From: Bacillus fungorum
GTDB taxonomy: Bacteria > Bacillota > Bacilli > Bacillales > Bacillaceae_G
Assembly (NCBI RefSeq): GCF_002746455.1
Contig: NZ_NWUW01000003.1
Coordinates: forward strand, 186,001-250,000
Length of the DNA stretch: 64,000 bases
Reading direction: 5' to 3'
In this document: positions 1 to 9,222 of the stretch, piece by piece
Layout: each line of letters begins with the position of its first letter
How positions within the stretch are numbered: the first letter of the stretch is position 1
Made by a program: the position numbers and the translations under genes
The notes under the pieces: generated by a model
The model's input: the letters and a program-made list of their open reading frames with translations, nothing else
The model's database searches: none
Told to the model about the DNA's origin: nothing

Positions 1-1
1 G

Positions 2-730
2 GAAAAAGAAGTTCCAGTACAAGAACGTGTAAAACATGCTGAGAAATTAAAAAATAAAATTTTTATGCCTGCACTATTAATACCTATTTTTACAATTATC
101 GGTACGTTGACGTTAGGGAAAATTAAATGGGGAAATATTTCTCTTGTTGATCCGGATAAAGTAACGTTAGTTGCATTAGCATTAGGTGCATTGCTCGCAT
201 TCGTTGCAGCAATGCGTATTACAAAGTCGAAAATAACAACGCCTGTTCAAGAAGGAAGTAGATTACTACAGGCAGTCGGATGGGCTGTTATTTTACCACA
301 AATGTTAGCAGCACTTGGCGGTATTTTCGCAAAATCTGGCGTTGGACAAGTTGTTTCTGATTTAGTCGGTCAAGTATTACCGACTGAATATCCGTTCGTT
401 GCTGTTATGGCATATTGTTTAGGAATGATGCTTTTCACAGTCGTAATGGGAAATGCATTCGCAGCGTTTGCTGTTATTACTGGTGGAATTGGCTTACCTT
501 TAATTGTACAAATGCACGGCGGGAATCCAGCGATTATGGCAGCTCTTGGTATGTTTGCTGGATATTGCGGAACGCTGCTTACTCCAATGGCAGCAAACTT
601 TAATATTGTACCTGCGATGCTTTTAGAGCTAAAGGATAAAAATGCGGTTATTAAAGCACAAATACCAATTGCTCTTTCAATCTTTATTATCAATATGTTT
701 ATTATGTACGGCCTAGTATATCGTTTCTAA
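2..730 (+). CDS. DUF979 family membrane protein, 5' end outside window
   Basis: The frame is open from base 2 to the TAA at 728-730, so the gene begins before the window; the ATG at 65 is internal because in-frame codons continue upstream of it. The product is strongly hydrophobic with several membrane segments, and ends in a long segment rich in Ile and Phe. It resembles DUF979 permease-like proteins, which in Bacillus sit next to a DUF969 partner and upstream of pcp, as seen here with pcp 15 bp downstream. A role in uptake or export of small peptides or pyroglutamate is only an inference from that neighbour. Confidence 0.8.
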   Translation, partial: EKEVPVQERVKHAEKLKNKIFMPALLIPIFTIIGTLTLGKIKWGNISLVDPDKVTLVALALGALLAFVAAMRITKSKITTPVQEGSRLLQAVGWAVILPQMLAALGGIFAKSGVGQVVSDLVGQVLPTEYPFVAVMAYCLGMMLFTVVMGNAFAAFAVITGGIGLPLIVQMHGGNPAIMAALGMFAGYCGTLLTPMAANFNIVPAMLLELKDKNAVIKAQIPIALSIFIINMFIMYGLVYRF

Positions 731-745
731 TTAGGAGGGAAAACT

Positions 746-1393
746 ATGAAAACAGTATTATTAACAGGGTTCGATCCGTTTGGCGGAGAAAGCATTAATC
801 CAGCTTGGGAAGTCGCAAAAAGTTTACATGAAAAAACAGTGGGAGAATACAAGATTATTAGTAAACAAGTACCAACTGTATTTCATAAATCAATAAGCGT
901 GTTAAAAGAGTATATAAAAGAACTAAACCCAGAAATAATTATGTGTATCGGACAAGCTGGGGGCAGACCAGATATTACGATAGAGCGTGTCGCAATTAAT
1001 ATTGATGATGCAAGAATTGCTGACAATGAAGGGAATCAGCCGGTAGATGTACCAGTTGTAGAAGAAGGACCAGCTGCCTATTGGTCTACGCTTCCGATGA
1101 AAGCAATTGTAAAAAGACTTCAAGAAGAAGGCATACCAGCTTCTGTTTCACAATCAGCAGGTACATTCGTTTGTAATCATTTATTCTATGGTCTCATGCA
1201 TGAACTAGAGAAACATGATAAGAAAATAAAAGGAGGATTTGTTCATATACCGTTCTTACCAGAACAAGCGAGCAATTATCCAGGGCAACCGAGTATGTCA
1301 CTTTCTACTATTAGTAAAGGGATAGAATTGGCAATTGAGGTAACGATGACAGTTGAGGTAGATATTGTAGAAATTGGTGGCACGACGCATTAA
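746..1393 (+). CDS. pcp: Pyroglutamyl-peptidase I (pyrrolidone-carboxylate peptidase)
   Basis: A cytosolic cysteine peptidase of family C15 that removes N-terminal pyroglutamate from peptides. The 215-residue length is normal. The catalytic triad is visible: Glu80 in the TIERVAIN segment, Cys143 in [11 protein letters not shown], and His167 in GGFVHIPF. The N-terminal [11 protein letters not shown] signature is intact. The ATG follows TTAGGAGGGAAAACT, an excellent ribosome binding site. It lies 15 bp after the DUF979 gene with no terminator between them, so the two are probably cotranscribed, consistent with a DUF969-DUF979-pcp unit. Confidence 0.97.
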   Translation: MKTVLLTGFDPFGGESINPAWEVAKSLHEKTVGEYKIISKQVPTVFHKSISVLKEYIKELNPEIIMCIGQAGGRPDITIERVAINIDDARIADNEGNQPVDVPVVEEGPAAYWSTLPMKAIVKRLQEEGIPASVSQSAGTFVCNHLFYGLMHELEKHDKKIKGGFVHIPFLPEQASNYPGQPSMSLSTISKGIELAIEVTMTVEVDIVEIGGTTH

Positions 1394-1468
1394 ATAAACC
1401 GAATCATCCAACACCTCCTGTAAACAACTGGTATAATAAGTATAGCAATATACATAGAGGTGATTTTT

Positions 1469-2197
1469 GTGCAGCAATATGAAGAAATTCGTTCAATTTT
1501 AGAAAAAGAGAAGAAAATTACAGTATTAACAGGCGCTGGTGCAAGTACAGAAAGTGGTATCCCAGATTTTCGTTCAGCAAATGGATTGTACGCTGATGCG
1601 AATGTGGAAATGTACTTGTCAAGAGGATACTATAACAGAAGTCCCAAAGAATTTTGGAAGCATTATAAAGAAATATTTCAAATTAATACGTTTCATCAAT
1701 ATAAACCAAATCATGGGCATCGCTTTTTAGCTGAGTTAGAAGAACAAGGGAAAGATATTACGATTTTAACGCAAAATATTGACGGTTTACATCAAGTAGG
1801 CGGTAGTAAGCATGTCATTGATTTACACGGAACACTTCAAACAGCACATTGTCCGAAGTGTAAAGCGGGATATGATTTGCAGTATATGATTGATCATGAG
1901 GTGCCGCGCTGCGGGAAGTGTAATTTTATTTTAAATCCAGACGTTGTTTTATACGGAGATACACTGCCGCAATATCAAAATGCGATAAAACGTTTATATG
2001 AAACAGATGTGCTTATCGTTATGGGAACTTCATTAAAAGTGCAACCTGTTGCTTCATTCCCGCAAATTGCAAAGAGAGAAGTAGGAGCAACGACAATTTT
2101 AGTAAATGAAGAGTTAACAGGACAGGAATATAACTTTGATTATGTTTTTCAAAATAAGATTGGTGAATTTGTTGAAGGGTTATCTTCAATGAAATAA
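1469..2197 (+). CDS. Sir2-family NAD-dependent protein deacylase
   Basis: A sirtuin that uses NAD to remove acyl groups from protein lysines. From the GTG at 1469 the protein has 242 residues, a normal bacterial sirtuin length. Visible motifs are TGAGAS at 21-26, FRS near 34-36, TQNID at 101-105, catalytic His120 in DLHG, and four zinc cysteines at 128, 131, 148 and 151. A GTG at 1460 is also in frame, but AGAGGTG at 1455-1461 is correctly spaced for 1469. It stands alone between pcp and a strong terminator. The substrate is not predictable from sequence. Confidence 0.93.
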   Translation: MQQYEEIRSILEKEKKITVLTGAGASTESGIPDFRSANGLYADANVEMYLSRGYYNRSPKEFWKHYKEIFQINTFHQYKPNHGHRFLAELEEQGKDITILTQNIDGLHQVGGSKHVIDLHGTLQTAHCPKCKAGYDLQYMIDHEVPRCGKCNFILNPDVVLYGDTLPQYQNAIKRLYETDVLIVMGTSLKVQPVASFPQIAKREVGATTILVNEELTGQEYNFDYVFQNKIGEFVEGLSSMK

Positions 2198-2203
2198 ATT
2201 ATC

Positions 2204-2233
2204 AAAAAACTGAGGTATCTACCTCAGTTTTTT
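2204..2233. terminator. Bidirectional intrinsic terminator
   Basis: A perfect inverted repeat: AAAAAACTGAGGTA, a 2-nt loop, then TACCTCAGTTTTTT. It lies between the convergent sirtuin gene and the hypothetical gene at 2252-2833 and can serve both strands. Confidence 0.93.
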
Positions 2234-2251
2234 ATTTGAGTAATCGCTGTT

Positions 2252-2833
2252 TTAAGCCACATGAAAACATGTCGATAATGTAGTAACCACATCTCTATAA
2301 TTCATAAGAAAGTGTTGCGTAGGTAAAATGGCAGAGTAAGAAGTAATATTATCTTTAGCGAATACACAATCGTCATAAAGTAAGCTAATGTGTAGCTGTT
2401 GTAAAGGCTCTATTTGGTTTTGTTTTAAGTATAAAACTAAATCGTTATAAAGTTGTTGCACATACTTATCTACAGAATGTTCTAATGAAAGCTGACCTAC
2501 TATGCTAGTCCACCATACTTTAAAACTACATATTAACTCTTTAAAGGATTTCTCATTACATAAATGAGTGTCAAAAAGCTTCTCATAAAAGATATGATTT
2601 TCCTCATGAAAAATTTGTGAATCATATTTGTCGTTAGCAATTTGTTTGCGAAGTGTATGCCATAATTCTTTGAAATTCGCTTCAAAGTCATTAGTGAAAT
2701 TAAATTTTCTTGCTATGTAAGGAAACCGCAAACTTTCTTTTTTCTCTTTTTGGTTGAGATAAATATTTTGAATATAAATCATAAAGTTTAAACAATATGA
2801 CGTATTAGTATGTATTGTAAATGAATCTGTCAT
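2252..2833 (-). CDS. Hypothetical protein, 193 aa
   Basis: I do not recognise a family. The 193-residue product has no signal peptide or clear membrane segment. It is rich in aromatic residues (FKELWHTLRKQ, FKVWWTSIVGQ) with predicted helical stretches, and looks soluble. The reading frame is full length with AAGGAGA upstream of the ATG (minus strand), so it is likely a real gene. It is monocistronic, converging on the sirtuin at a shared terminator. About 290 bp of A+T-rich DNA separate it from the divergent penicillin-binding protein gene. Confidence 0.75.
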   Translation of the reverse strand: MTDSFTIHTNTSYCLNFMIYIQNIYLNQKEKKESLRFPYIARKFNFTNDFEANFKELWHTLRKQIANDKYDSQIFHEENHIFYEKLFDTHLCNEKSFKELICSFKVWWTSIVGQLSLEHSVDKYVQQLYNDLVLYLKQNQIEPLQQLHISLLYDDCVFAKDNITSYSAILPTQHFLMNYRDVVTTLSTCFHVA

Positions 2834-3124
2834 TTCATTTTCTCCTTAGTAATGTCTTTTATTGATTTATTTCTTAAGTATACAAAGAAATGAAAGTGAA
2901 TGGTACAAAAATCCAATTACTTAAAATCTTTCTTTTAGAATACCATTCATGTTATTACTGAATAAGGGGAATGGTAATAAATAGGGAGTGAAAATGAAAA
3001 TACTGAAAATTAAATCTTTTATTTCTTTTGTAATTAATATAAAATTCTATATATATCATATAAATAAATTTGATACATAATGGTTCCATGTAGAAATGTT
3101 AATAGAATGAAGCGAGGGAGCGAA

Positions 3125-5278
3125 ATGAGACAGAAAAAGGAGCAGAAGAAACAATCGAAAAAGAAAAAGACTCATATTCCATTTCGGTTGAATGTACTAT
3201 TTTTTATCGTCTTTCTTTTATTTTCAGCTATTATAATTCAATTAGGTAAAGTACAAATCATTGATGGAGAAACGTATAGAAATGAAGTGAACAAAAAAGA
3301 AGATGTAACGGTAAGCACTCCTGTTCCTAGGGGGAAAATGTTTGATCGGCAAGGGCATGTGATTGTAAATAATAAACCGTTACGAACCGTTACGTATACG
3401 AAAATGAAAGGAGTAGACTCGAAAGAAGTTTTACAAGTGGCAAGAAGTTTAGCGCAGCTAATTGAAATGTCGCCAGAAGATATAAATAAGTTAACAGAAA
3501 CAGATAAAAAAGATTTTTGGATGCAGTTAAATGAAAAGCGGGCAGCAGCAAAAGTAACGAAGGAAGATGAAAATACATTTAGGAAGCAAGAGATAGAAGG
3601 GAAAGAATTAGATAAAAAAGTAGAAGAGTTACGCAGGGAAAGAATTACACAAGAAGAATTAAGTGAACTTTCAAAAGAGGATCTAGAAGTACTAGCAATT
3701 AAAAGTAGAATGAATGCGGGATATAAAATGACGCCGCAAATCGTTAAAAAAGATGTAAGTCAAAATGAATATGCGATCGTTAGTGAAAGATTGGCAAGCT
3801 TGCCAGGAGTAGATACGACAGTCGATTGGGAACGTGAATACCCAAATGATAAAATACTTCGTTCTATCCTTGGGAGCGTGTCTACTGAAAATGAAGGATT
3901 GCCAAGAGAACAATTAGATTATTACTTAGTCCGTGATTATAACAGAAATGATCGTATTGGTAAGAGTTACATCGAAAAACAATACGAAGATGCATTACAT
4001 GGAACGAAAGAACAGACTAGAAATATTACAGATAAAACAGGGAATATTATTCGAACTGAAAAAGTGACTGAAGGAAAAAGTGGAAATAATTTAATGTTAA
4101 CCGTGGACATGGATTTACAGAAAAAAGTAGAGGAAAGCCTTGAGAAGAATTTACGAGCATTCCATTCTGCAGAGCCGATGATGGATCGTGCGTTCGTTGT
4201 AATGATGAACCCGAAAAACGGTCAAATTTTATCGATGGCAGGAAAGAAAATTGTAAATAAAGATGGCGGGATGCAAATAGAAGATTACGCATTAGGAACG
4301 ATGACAAGTTCTTATGAATTAGGGTCAACTGTAAAAGGGGCTACGTTATTAGCTGGATATCAAACTGAAACTATTAAGCCGTATACGCATTTCTTTGATG
4401 CACCAATGTATTTTAAAGGAAGTTCTAAGCCAAAGAAATCGTGGAAAGAATTTGGTGATATTGATGATTTAAGAGCTTTACAAGTTTCATCAAACGTTTA
4501 TATGTTTAATACTGCATTAAAAATGGCGGGTATAAATTATGTGCCAAATAATCCGTTAGACATTAGACAAGAGACATTTAATACAATGCGCTACTATTTT
4601 AGACAATTTGGCTTAGGTGTACCGACTGGTATTGACTTGCCGAATGAATCGATTGGTCAAATGGGTAGAACGGATAACATACCTGGTTTTTTACTTGATT
4701 ATGCGATTGGACAGTACGATACATATACGCCACTTCAACTTGCTCAATACGTTTCAACAATTGCAAATGGTGGCTACCGAATGAAACCGCAAATTGTACA
4801 AGAAGTAAGAGAACAACCAAATAGACCAGAGGATGTTGGAAAAGTTATTCGTTCGATAGAGCCTGTTATTTTAAATCGAGTGGATATGGATACTTCGTAC
4901 ATTAATCATGTAAAAGAAGGGTTTAGAAGAGTATTTCAAGAAACTGATGGAACAGGTGCTGGAACGTTTAAAGGATTACCGTATAAACCAGCTGGAAAAA
5001 CAGGAACAGCAGAGACAGTGTATGGCGGAGAAAGTGATATTGGAAGAGATGAAAACTATAACCGAAAAAAATGTTATAATTTAACTCTTGCCGGTTATGC
5101 ACCATATGATGCTGATCCGGAAGTAGCTTTTTCAGTTGTTGTACCATGGGTGAATGATGATAAATCCGGAATTAATTCCGCGATTGGTAAAGAGATTTTG
5201 GATGCGTATTTTGACTTGAAAGCGAAAAGAGTAAATGGAAATCCAGTCCCAGTAGAACAGCCGAAAAAGGCCCAGTAA
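3125..5278 (+). CDS. Class B penicillin-binding protein (D,D-transpeptidase)
   Basis: A membrane-anchored transpeptidase that cross-links peptidoglycan. A basic Lys-rich N-terminus (about 1-17) precedes one membrane anchor (about 20-41), then a PBP dimer domain beginning near the PRGKMFDRQG motif, then the transpeptidase domain. The active-site motifs are Ser401-Thr-Val-Lys404, Ser455-Ser-Asn457 and Lys625-Thr-Gly. The start at 3125 is chosen because GAGGGAG lies just upstream; an in-frame ATG at 3080 has no ribosome binding site. The 717-residue protein resembles the PBP2A/PbpH type of Bacillus, which acts in elongation. A type I signal peptidase gene follows after a terminator. Confidence 0.92.
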   Translation: MRQKKEQKKQSKKKKTHIPFRLNVLFFIVFLLFSAIIIQLGKVQIIDGETYRNEVNKKEDVTVSTPVPRGKMFDRQGHVIVNNKPLRTVTYTKMKGVDSKEVLQVARSLAQLIEMSPEDINKLTETDKKDFWMQLNEKRAAAKVTKEDENTFRKQEIEGKELDKKVEELRRERITQEELSELSKEDLEVLAIKSRMNAGYKMTPQIVKKDVSQNEYAIVSERLASLPGVDTTVDWEREYPNDKILRSILGSVSTENEGLPREQLDYYLVRDYNRNDRIGKSYIEKQYEDALHGTKEQTRNITDKTGNIIRTEKVTEGKSGNNLMLTVDMDLQKKVEESLEKNLRAFHSAEPMMDRAFVVMMNPKNGQILSMAGKKIVNKDGGMQIEDYALGTMTSSYELGSTVKGATLLAGYQTETIKPYTHFFDAPMYFKGSSKPKKSWKEFGDIDDLRALQVSSNVYMFNTALKMAGINYVPNNPLDIRQETFNTMRYYFRQFGLGVPTGIDLPNESIGQMGRTDNIPGFLLDYAIGQYDTYTPLQLAQYVSTIANGGYRMKPQIVQEVREQPNRPEDVGKVIRSIEPVILNRVDMDTSYINHVKEGFRRVFQETDGTGAGTFKGLPYKPAGKTGTAETVYGGESDIGRDENYNRKKCYNLTLAGYAPYDADPEVAFSVVVPWVNDDKSGINSAIGKEILDAYFDLKAKRVNGNPVPVEQPKKAQ

Positions 5279-5284
5279 AAAAAG

Positions 5285-5326
5285 TATCACTGCATTGAGA
5301 CATATTGTGCAGTGATATATTTTTTG
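5285..5326 (+). terminator. Intrinsic terminator after PBP gene
   Basis: TATCACTGCA and TGCAGTGATA form a 10-bp stem with a loop of about 13 nt, followed by TATTTTTT. Confidence 0.85.
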
Positions 5327-5360
5327 AATTAAAAAGCGTTTGAATAAGGTGGGAATGGAT

Positions 5361-5882
5361 ATGAAACAGGAGATTAAGAGAGGTTGGGGGAAATACATAT
5401 TCTTTGTGTTTGTTTTGGTAATAGCCTATCATTCTTTTACTTTATGTAAAGTGGAAGGGAAATCGATGCAACCGACTTTATTTGAGGAAGACTACGTATT
5501 TGTAAATAAAGCAGCCGTACATTTTTCTAATTTACAGCACGGAGAAATAGTCATTATAAAGGAAGAGGATGAGTCGAAATATTATGTGAAACGAGTAATA
5601 GGACTTCCTGGTGACGTAATTAACATAACGAATGGAACAGTATATGTTAATGATACAAAGCAAGAAGAGCCGTATACAAATAAAGATTTATTCAATAATA
5701 CGCAAGTGTTTTATAACTTTCAAAAGACAAAAATTCCGCCAAATAAGTTATTTGTAATGGGCGATAATCGTGAACTTAGTAGAGATAGCCGAAACGGTTT
5801 AGGATATATTGAAGAAGATAACATAATTGGCAAGGTGGAATTTGTGTATTATCCTTTTTCAAAAATGAAAATCATAGAATAA
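5361..5882 (+). CDS. Signal peptidase I (S26 family)
   Basis: A membrane serine-lysine protease that cleaves signal peptides outside the membrane. From the ATG at 5361 the protein has 173 residues: one membrane segment (about 11-28), catalytic Ser35 in GKSMQPTL, and general-base Lys77 in YYVKRVIGLPGD. The MGDNRELSRDSRNGLG box near the C-terminus is also present. AAGGTGGGA upstream fits the ATG at 5361 better than the ATG at 5355 or the TTG at 5340. Bacillus carries several sip paralogs; this one is short and minimal. It ends at a hairpin shared with a pseudogene on the other strand. Confidence 0.93.
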   Translation: MKQEIKRGWGKYIFFVFVLVIAYHSFTLCKVEGKSMQPTLFEEDYVFVNKAAVHFSNLQHGEIVIIKEEDESKYYVKRVIGLPGDVINITNGTVYVNDTKQEEPYTNKDLFNNTQVFYNFQKTKIPPNKLFVMGDNRELSRDSRNGLGYIEEDNIIGKVEFVYYPFSKMKIIE

Positions 5883-5911
5883 GTGGGGGATGTGCAAAAC
5901 CCCCACTTATT
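5878..5911. terminator. Bidirectional terminator-like hairpin
   Basis: AATAAGTGGGGG and CCCCCACTTATT form a perfect 12-bp stem with a 10-nt loop. It overlaps the stop of the signal peptidase gene and faces the end of the remnant at 5918-6124. The T tract is short. Confidence 0.75.
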
Positions 5912-5917
5912 AACGTT

Positions 5918-6124
5918 TCACTTTATTTTCTTTAAAAAACCTTTTGGATTAAACGATATGAAAAACTTATGCTTAGATTCATCGATTATGAAGTTATTGT
6001 TTTTAGCTAAAAACTCATCCACAGCTTCCATCGGGCCAGGACCCCAATCGGGAAGAAGCGGATTTCCATTAATAGAGGTATCTTCTACAATCATATAACT
6101 TCCAGTAGTGACAATAGATTTATA
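5918..6124 (-). pseudogene. 3' remnant of a cephalosporin hydroxylase (CmcI) family gene
   Basis: Read on the minus strand, this gives about 68 codons beginning YKSIVTTGSYMIVEDT, running through LLPDWGPGPMEAVDEFL, and ending NPKGFLKKIK before TGA. That matches the C-terminal end of the CmcI / rhamnosyl O-methyltransferase-like SAM-dependent family, including the GSY-IVEDT strand and the WGPGPMEAV helix. The SAM-binding N-terminal two thirds are missing, and an in-frame TAA lies immediately upstream. It is therefore a truncated relic, not a working enzyme. The family call is from motif memory. Confidence 0.72.
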
Positions 6125-6290
6125 TTATCGAGTTTAAATTCTCCTTTCTAAAAAGGATTCTCTCGTTTGACGTAAAGTGTTTACACATGAAAGTTGCACT
6201 ATATACTATGTGGTAAGGAATTGTAAGGCGAGTGTTTTTACTTGAAAATAAGCCAAATAACTCATGTGGAAAATGAAAGGAAATGATCGT

Positions 6291-6815
6291 ATGTACAAGT
6301 ACACAATTTGTTTTATTAGAAAAAGCGATAAAATACTGCTATTAAATAGAAATAAAAAGCCGAATATGGGGATGTGGAATGGTGTCGGAGGGAAAATAGA
6401 AGATAATGAAACGCCATATGAAGGAATAATTAGAGAAACGCTTGAGGAAACAGGCATAGATTTTCCAAGTGTAACGTATAAAGGGAATGTGGTTTTTAAA
6501 AGTAAGGACGAGCCTTGGGGTAGTGAAGGAATGTATGTATTCTTTGCTGATCTGCCAGATGGAGTACATATGGACACGCCATTAAGTACGGCGGAAGGAT
6601 TGTTAGAATGGAAAGAAATTGATTGGATATTAGATAGTGACAATAGAGGTGTAGTTAGCAATTTACCAAGGTACTTACCAATAATATTAAAAGAAGAAAA
6701 TAAATTAGAGCATATATTTACATATGATAACCGGAATATTATTAATTACACAACTTCATTTTTGACAGAAGATGATGCGAACAAGTGGTATGAAAAACAA
6801 CACATTTCTCAATAG
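6291..6815 (+). CDS. Nudix hydrolase (MutT / 8-oxo-dGTP diphosphatase-like)
   Basis: A predicted Mg-dependent pyrophosphohydrolase of a nucleoside diphosphate-linked compound. The Nudix box is complete at residues 34-56: Gly34, Glu40, Arg48-Glu49, Glu52-Glu53, Gly55. The WNGVGGK segment just before it is typical of MutT/YtkD-like 8-oxo-dGTPases. The start at 6291 is preferred because GAAAGGAAATG lies at correct spacing; ATGs at 6264 and 6273 are poorer. The protein has 174 residues. It is followed by a hairpin at 6866-6897. The substrate is not certain. Confidence 0.88.
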   Translation: MYKYTICFIRKSDKILLLNRNKKPNMGMWNGVGGKIEDNETPYEGIIRETLEETGIDFPSVTYKGNVVFKSKDEPWGSEGMYVFFADLPDGVHMDTPLSTAEGLLEWKEIDWILDSDNRGVVSNLPRYLPIILKEENKLEHIFTYDNRNIINYTTSFLTEDDANKWYEKQHISQ

Positions 6816-6865
6816 AAAAAATACGAAAACAATCAATCTTATAATCTAGTAGAGAATATTTTAAT

Positions 6866-6897
6866 AGAGCAATCAGTATAAAAATGCTGATTGCTCT
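6866..6897 (+). terminator. Hairpin after Nudix gene
   Basis: AGAGCAATCAG and CTGATTGCTCT form a perfect 11-bp stem. The following bases (CGTTATAT) are not a strong T tract, so it could be a weak terminator or a 5' leader hairpin of the lipoprotein gene starting 24 bp later. Confidence 0.6.
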
Positions 6898-6920
6898 CGT
6901 TATATATGCGAGGTGATTAT

Positions 6921-8003
6921 ATGTTTCAGAAATACAATGCATTGGTCATAATCGTTATATGTACGATGTTCCTTTTTGGAGCCTGTTCTCAAAATGATAA
7001 AGAACTTAAAAATATTCAAAAAGCAGATTATCTCGTTTCCTATTCAAATGCAATGAAAAAAGGTGGTTACATATATGCATATGATAAGAAAGGAAATGAG
7101 ATTAGTAAAATAGAAGTGGATGGCCAAAGTATAATGAGTAATGCAAAAGATGGGGAGGGGTACTACTTCTCATCGAATAGAAACAACAATCATTATGCCA
7201 TTAATAAGACAGGTAAGGTACAAGGGATCAATAGACCTAAAGAATTACAAGATGTAAACGCAGGGGCATATTTCATTCATGCAGAGCAAGGATATGTATA
7301 TTATGATGTGAACATTGGATTGGTAGACGAAAAGAAGGGATATACAAGTGAACTTGTATATTGGAAAGATAGTGACAAAAGACAAGAAAGTGTAGAACTA
7401 AAGGGAACGATTCAAGATGCGCATATTATTGAGAATCATATATACGCATTTTCACAAACGCTAGACAAAGTATATATTTCAGAAATAGATTTGGCTACAA
7501 ATGAAAAAACAAACGAATTTGAAATTCCTAATGAAAATGTGTATTTTGCACCAACTGCTCAAAAAATAATTTTTCAAAAGTATAAAGATAAATTATTATT
7601 CGTACTAAGTGATAATGTAAATCAAAAGTTACCACCTAAATTAATTATGGTAAATACGAAGACTAGAGTAGTAGAAAAAGAAACAATATTAGATGAAAAG
7701 CAATTCATACCTGTTCTAGTACAGGTGATTGATAATAAGGTGTATATTTTAAATAATGATGAGAAAATCAAAGAGTTAGATGAGAATTTAAACATCATAC
7801 GTACATATTCATTACAAAGTGACAAAAATACAAAAATCACTAGAGAGGACAAAGGGATTTCTGATATACAAGTACATGGTAACAAGTTATACGTCTTATA
7901 CAAAGATATGAATCCAAAGAGTAAAACGAAACAATTGGTAGCTGAGATTGAAGGATATGATCTGTTAACAGGGGCTAGTATTGAAAAGACTACTTACAAT
8001 TAG
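6921..8003 (+). CDS. Putative lipoprotein with beta-propeller-like repeats
   Basis: A 360-residue exported protein of unknown function. The N-terminus has a hydrophobic stretch (8-19) ending in lipobox FGAC, so Cys22 is the likely lipidation site and the protein should be held on the outer face of the membrane. The rest is beta-rich, with repeated segments like ENHIYAFSQ, DNKVYILNND and GNKLYVLYKD. These suggest propeller blades, but no family is recognised. The ATG at 6921 follows GAGGTGAT. It is monocistronic, closed by the strong hairpin at 8066. Confidence 0.82.
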   Translation: MFQKYNALVIIVICTMFLFGACSQNDKELKNIQKADYLVSYSNAMKKGGYIYAYDKKGNEISKIEVDGQSIMSNAKDGEGYYFSSNRNNNHYAINKTGKVQGINRPKELQDVNAGAYFIHAEQGYVYYDVNIGLVDEKKGYTSELVYWKDSDKRQESVELKGTIQDAHIIENHIYAFSQTLDKVYISEIDLATNEKTNEFEIPNENVYFAPTAQKIIFQKYKDKLLFVLSDNVNQKLPPKLIMVNTKTRVVEKETILDEKQFIPVLVQVIDNKVYILNNDEKIKELDENLNIIRTYSLQSDKNTKITREDKGISDIQVHGNKLYVLYKDMNPKSKTKQLVAEIEGYDLLTGASIEKTTYN

Positions 8004-8065
8004 ATAAGAAGTGGGATGATATAACTTTTCTTATTGTGAAAGAGTAGAGAACATACGTAAACGGA

Positions 8066-8100
8066 GCAAAAAGGAGGTGGTTTTGCCACCTCCTTTTTGC
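8066..8100. terminator. Strong bidirectional terminator
   Basis: GCAAAAAGGAGGTGG and CCACCTCCTTTTTGC form a perfect 15-bp stem with a 5-nt loop. It separates the convergent lipoprotein and methyltransferase genes. Confidence 0.93.
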
Positions 8101-8861
8101 TAGCTGTGAATCGCCTTAATCATAAAGCGATGTTGCTTCACATCAAAATACCCTTTTTGCAAGATGATTTCATGTATACGATATAATTCCTCAAAGTAAC
8201 CTTCGACAGTAAAATCAGGAATTTGCCACGGAATCGCTTTTAAATAATAGACGATAGCGCCAATATCATAAAAACGTTGAAAAGGGAACTCTTCTTTTGC
8301 TTCTAAGATAGTAAATCCATTTTCCATTAACGTACTACATGCAGTTTCAAGAGACCAACTTGTAAATTCGCTATTTAGTGGTGTGCCTAATTGCTCATTA
8401 AGTTCAGCGCAATCAAGACCGCCAACTTGTTGTGTAAGAAAAATGCCATTTGGAGAAAGTATTCTATTTACCTCAGAAGCAGAATAGGATTCATGTTGAT
8501 TCATAATGAAATCAAACTGCTCATTTTGAAATGGTAATGCAGTATCATCGGTCACTTCTACAACGGTAACCCCTAAAGGCTCTAATTTCTTTCGAGCAAT
8601 TGGCACATTTGGAGCATAACCCTCAGTCGCATAAATATTTGACGGGAAAGGTTGTAACATAGATAGAAACTCTCCGCCGCCAGTTCCCATATCTAGCATT
8701 GATTCTGCATGCTGCATAAGCTGGAAAGCAGTGCTGCCGTATGACCAAGATAAAGGCTCGCTCTTCATTCGACCCGTCTCTGAAATGAAAGAAAAATCCC
8801 AACCGCTAAAATGTGTATTTGCACTTTCTAATAAAGTTAAAAATAATGGATCACGTTTCAT
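8100..8861 (-). CDS. Class I SAM-dependent methyltransferase
   Basis: A soluble 253-residue predicted methyltransferase. The SAM-binding motif I is LDMGTGGGE at 56-64. It is followed by the acidic strand-2 region (YATEGYAPN) and a motif near FDFIMNQHESYSASEVNRIL, as in the Methyltransf_11/25 group. The substrate is unknown. AGGAGGAC precedes the ATG at ideal spacing. It is monocistronic and shares a terminator with the lipoprotein gene. Confidence 0.88.
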   Translation of the reverse strand: MKRDPLFLTLLESANTHFSGWDFSFISETGRMKSEPLSWSYGSTAFQLMQHAESMLDMGTGGGEFLSMLQPFPSNIYATEGYAPNVPIARKKLEPLGVTVVEVTDDTALPFQNEQFDFIMNQHESYSASEVNRILSPNGIFLTQQVGGLDCAELNEQLGTPLNSEFTSWSLETACSTLMENGFTILEAKEEFPFQRFYDIGAIVYYLKAIPWQIPDFTVEGYFEELYRIHEIILQKGYFDVKQHRFMIKAIHS

Positions 8862-9162
8862 AATTTTGTCCTCCTATTTTTTAATGAATGAAATGATGAG
8901 AAAAGAAAAAGGGAGGACCTCTTATTAAAGTGGAACGGTTTTATGTTTCGTGTTCGAATAGATTCATATAAATTCGCCCCTTACGAGAATGATTATTTAT
9001 ATATTCGGGATAAGTAAGTGAAAGTCCTTTGAATTTATGAGGGAAGGTAGTTGTTTGAAAACTGCCATTTATCCTATTCAGTAATTGGGCCATTACATGG
9101 GATAGTGCAATACATATTGATTATATGCACTTCAACATTTTTGAATTTTTTTAGATTTCGCC
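8862..9162. other. Intergenic region, no convincing gene
   Basis: The stretch between the divergent methyltransferase and MerR genes is A+T-rich. A 24-codon ORF from an ATG near 8944 (product begins MFRVRID) has no good ribosome binding site. The only supported element in the whole gap is the MerR-type promoter at its right end (9163-9193). Confidence 0.5.
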
Positions 9163-9193
9163 TTGAACCTCTAGTTACTTTAGGTTTTATAAT
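9163..9193 (+). promoter_or_regulatory. MerR-type promoter with 19-bp spacer and dyad operator
   Basis: A -35 TTGAAC (9163-9168) and a -10 TATAAT (9188-9193) are separated by 19 bp, the over-long spacer characteristic of MerR-controlled promoters. Inside it a dyad, AACCTCTAGT-T-ACTTTAGGTT (9166-9186), matches at 8 of 10 positions. The site is 30 bp before the start of the MerR gene, so autoregulation is likely. Confidence 0.82.
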
Positions 9194-9222
9194 GAATTTA
9201 TACTTTTAATAGGGGGATTTAG

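Noticed and set aside
370..693. Antisense ORFs inside DUF979, pcp, PBP, permease, alkaline phosphatase and InhA genes
   Set aside because: They shadow strongly supported genes, lack ribosome binding sites and show no family motifs.
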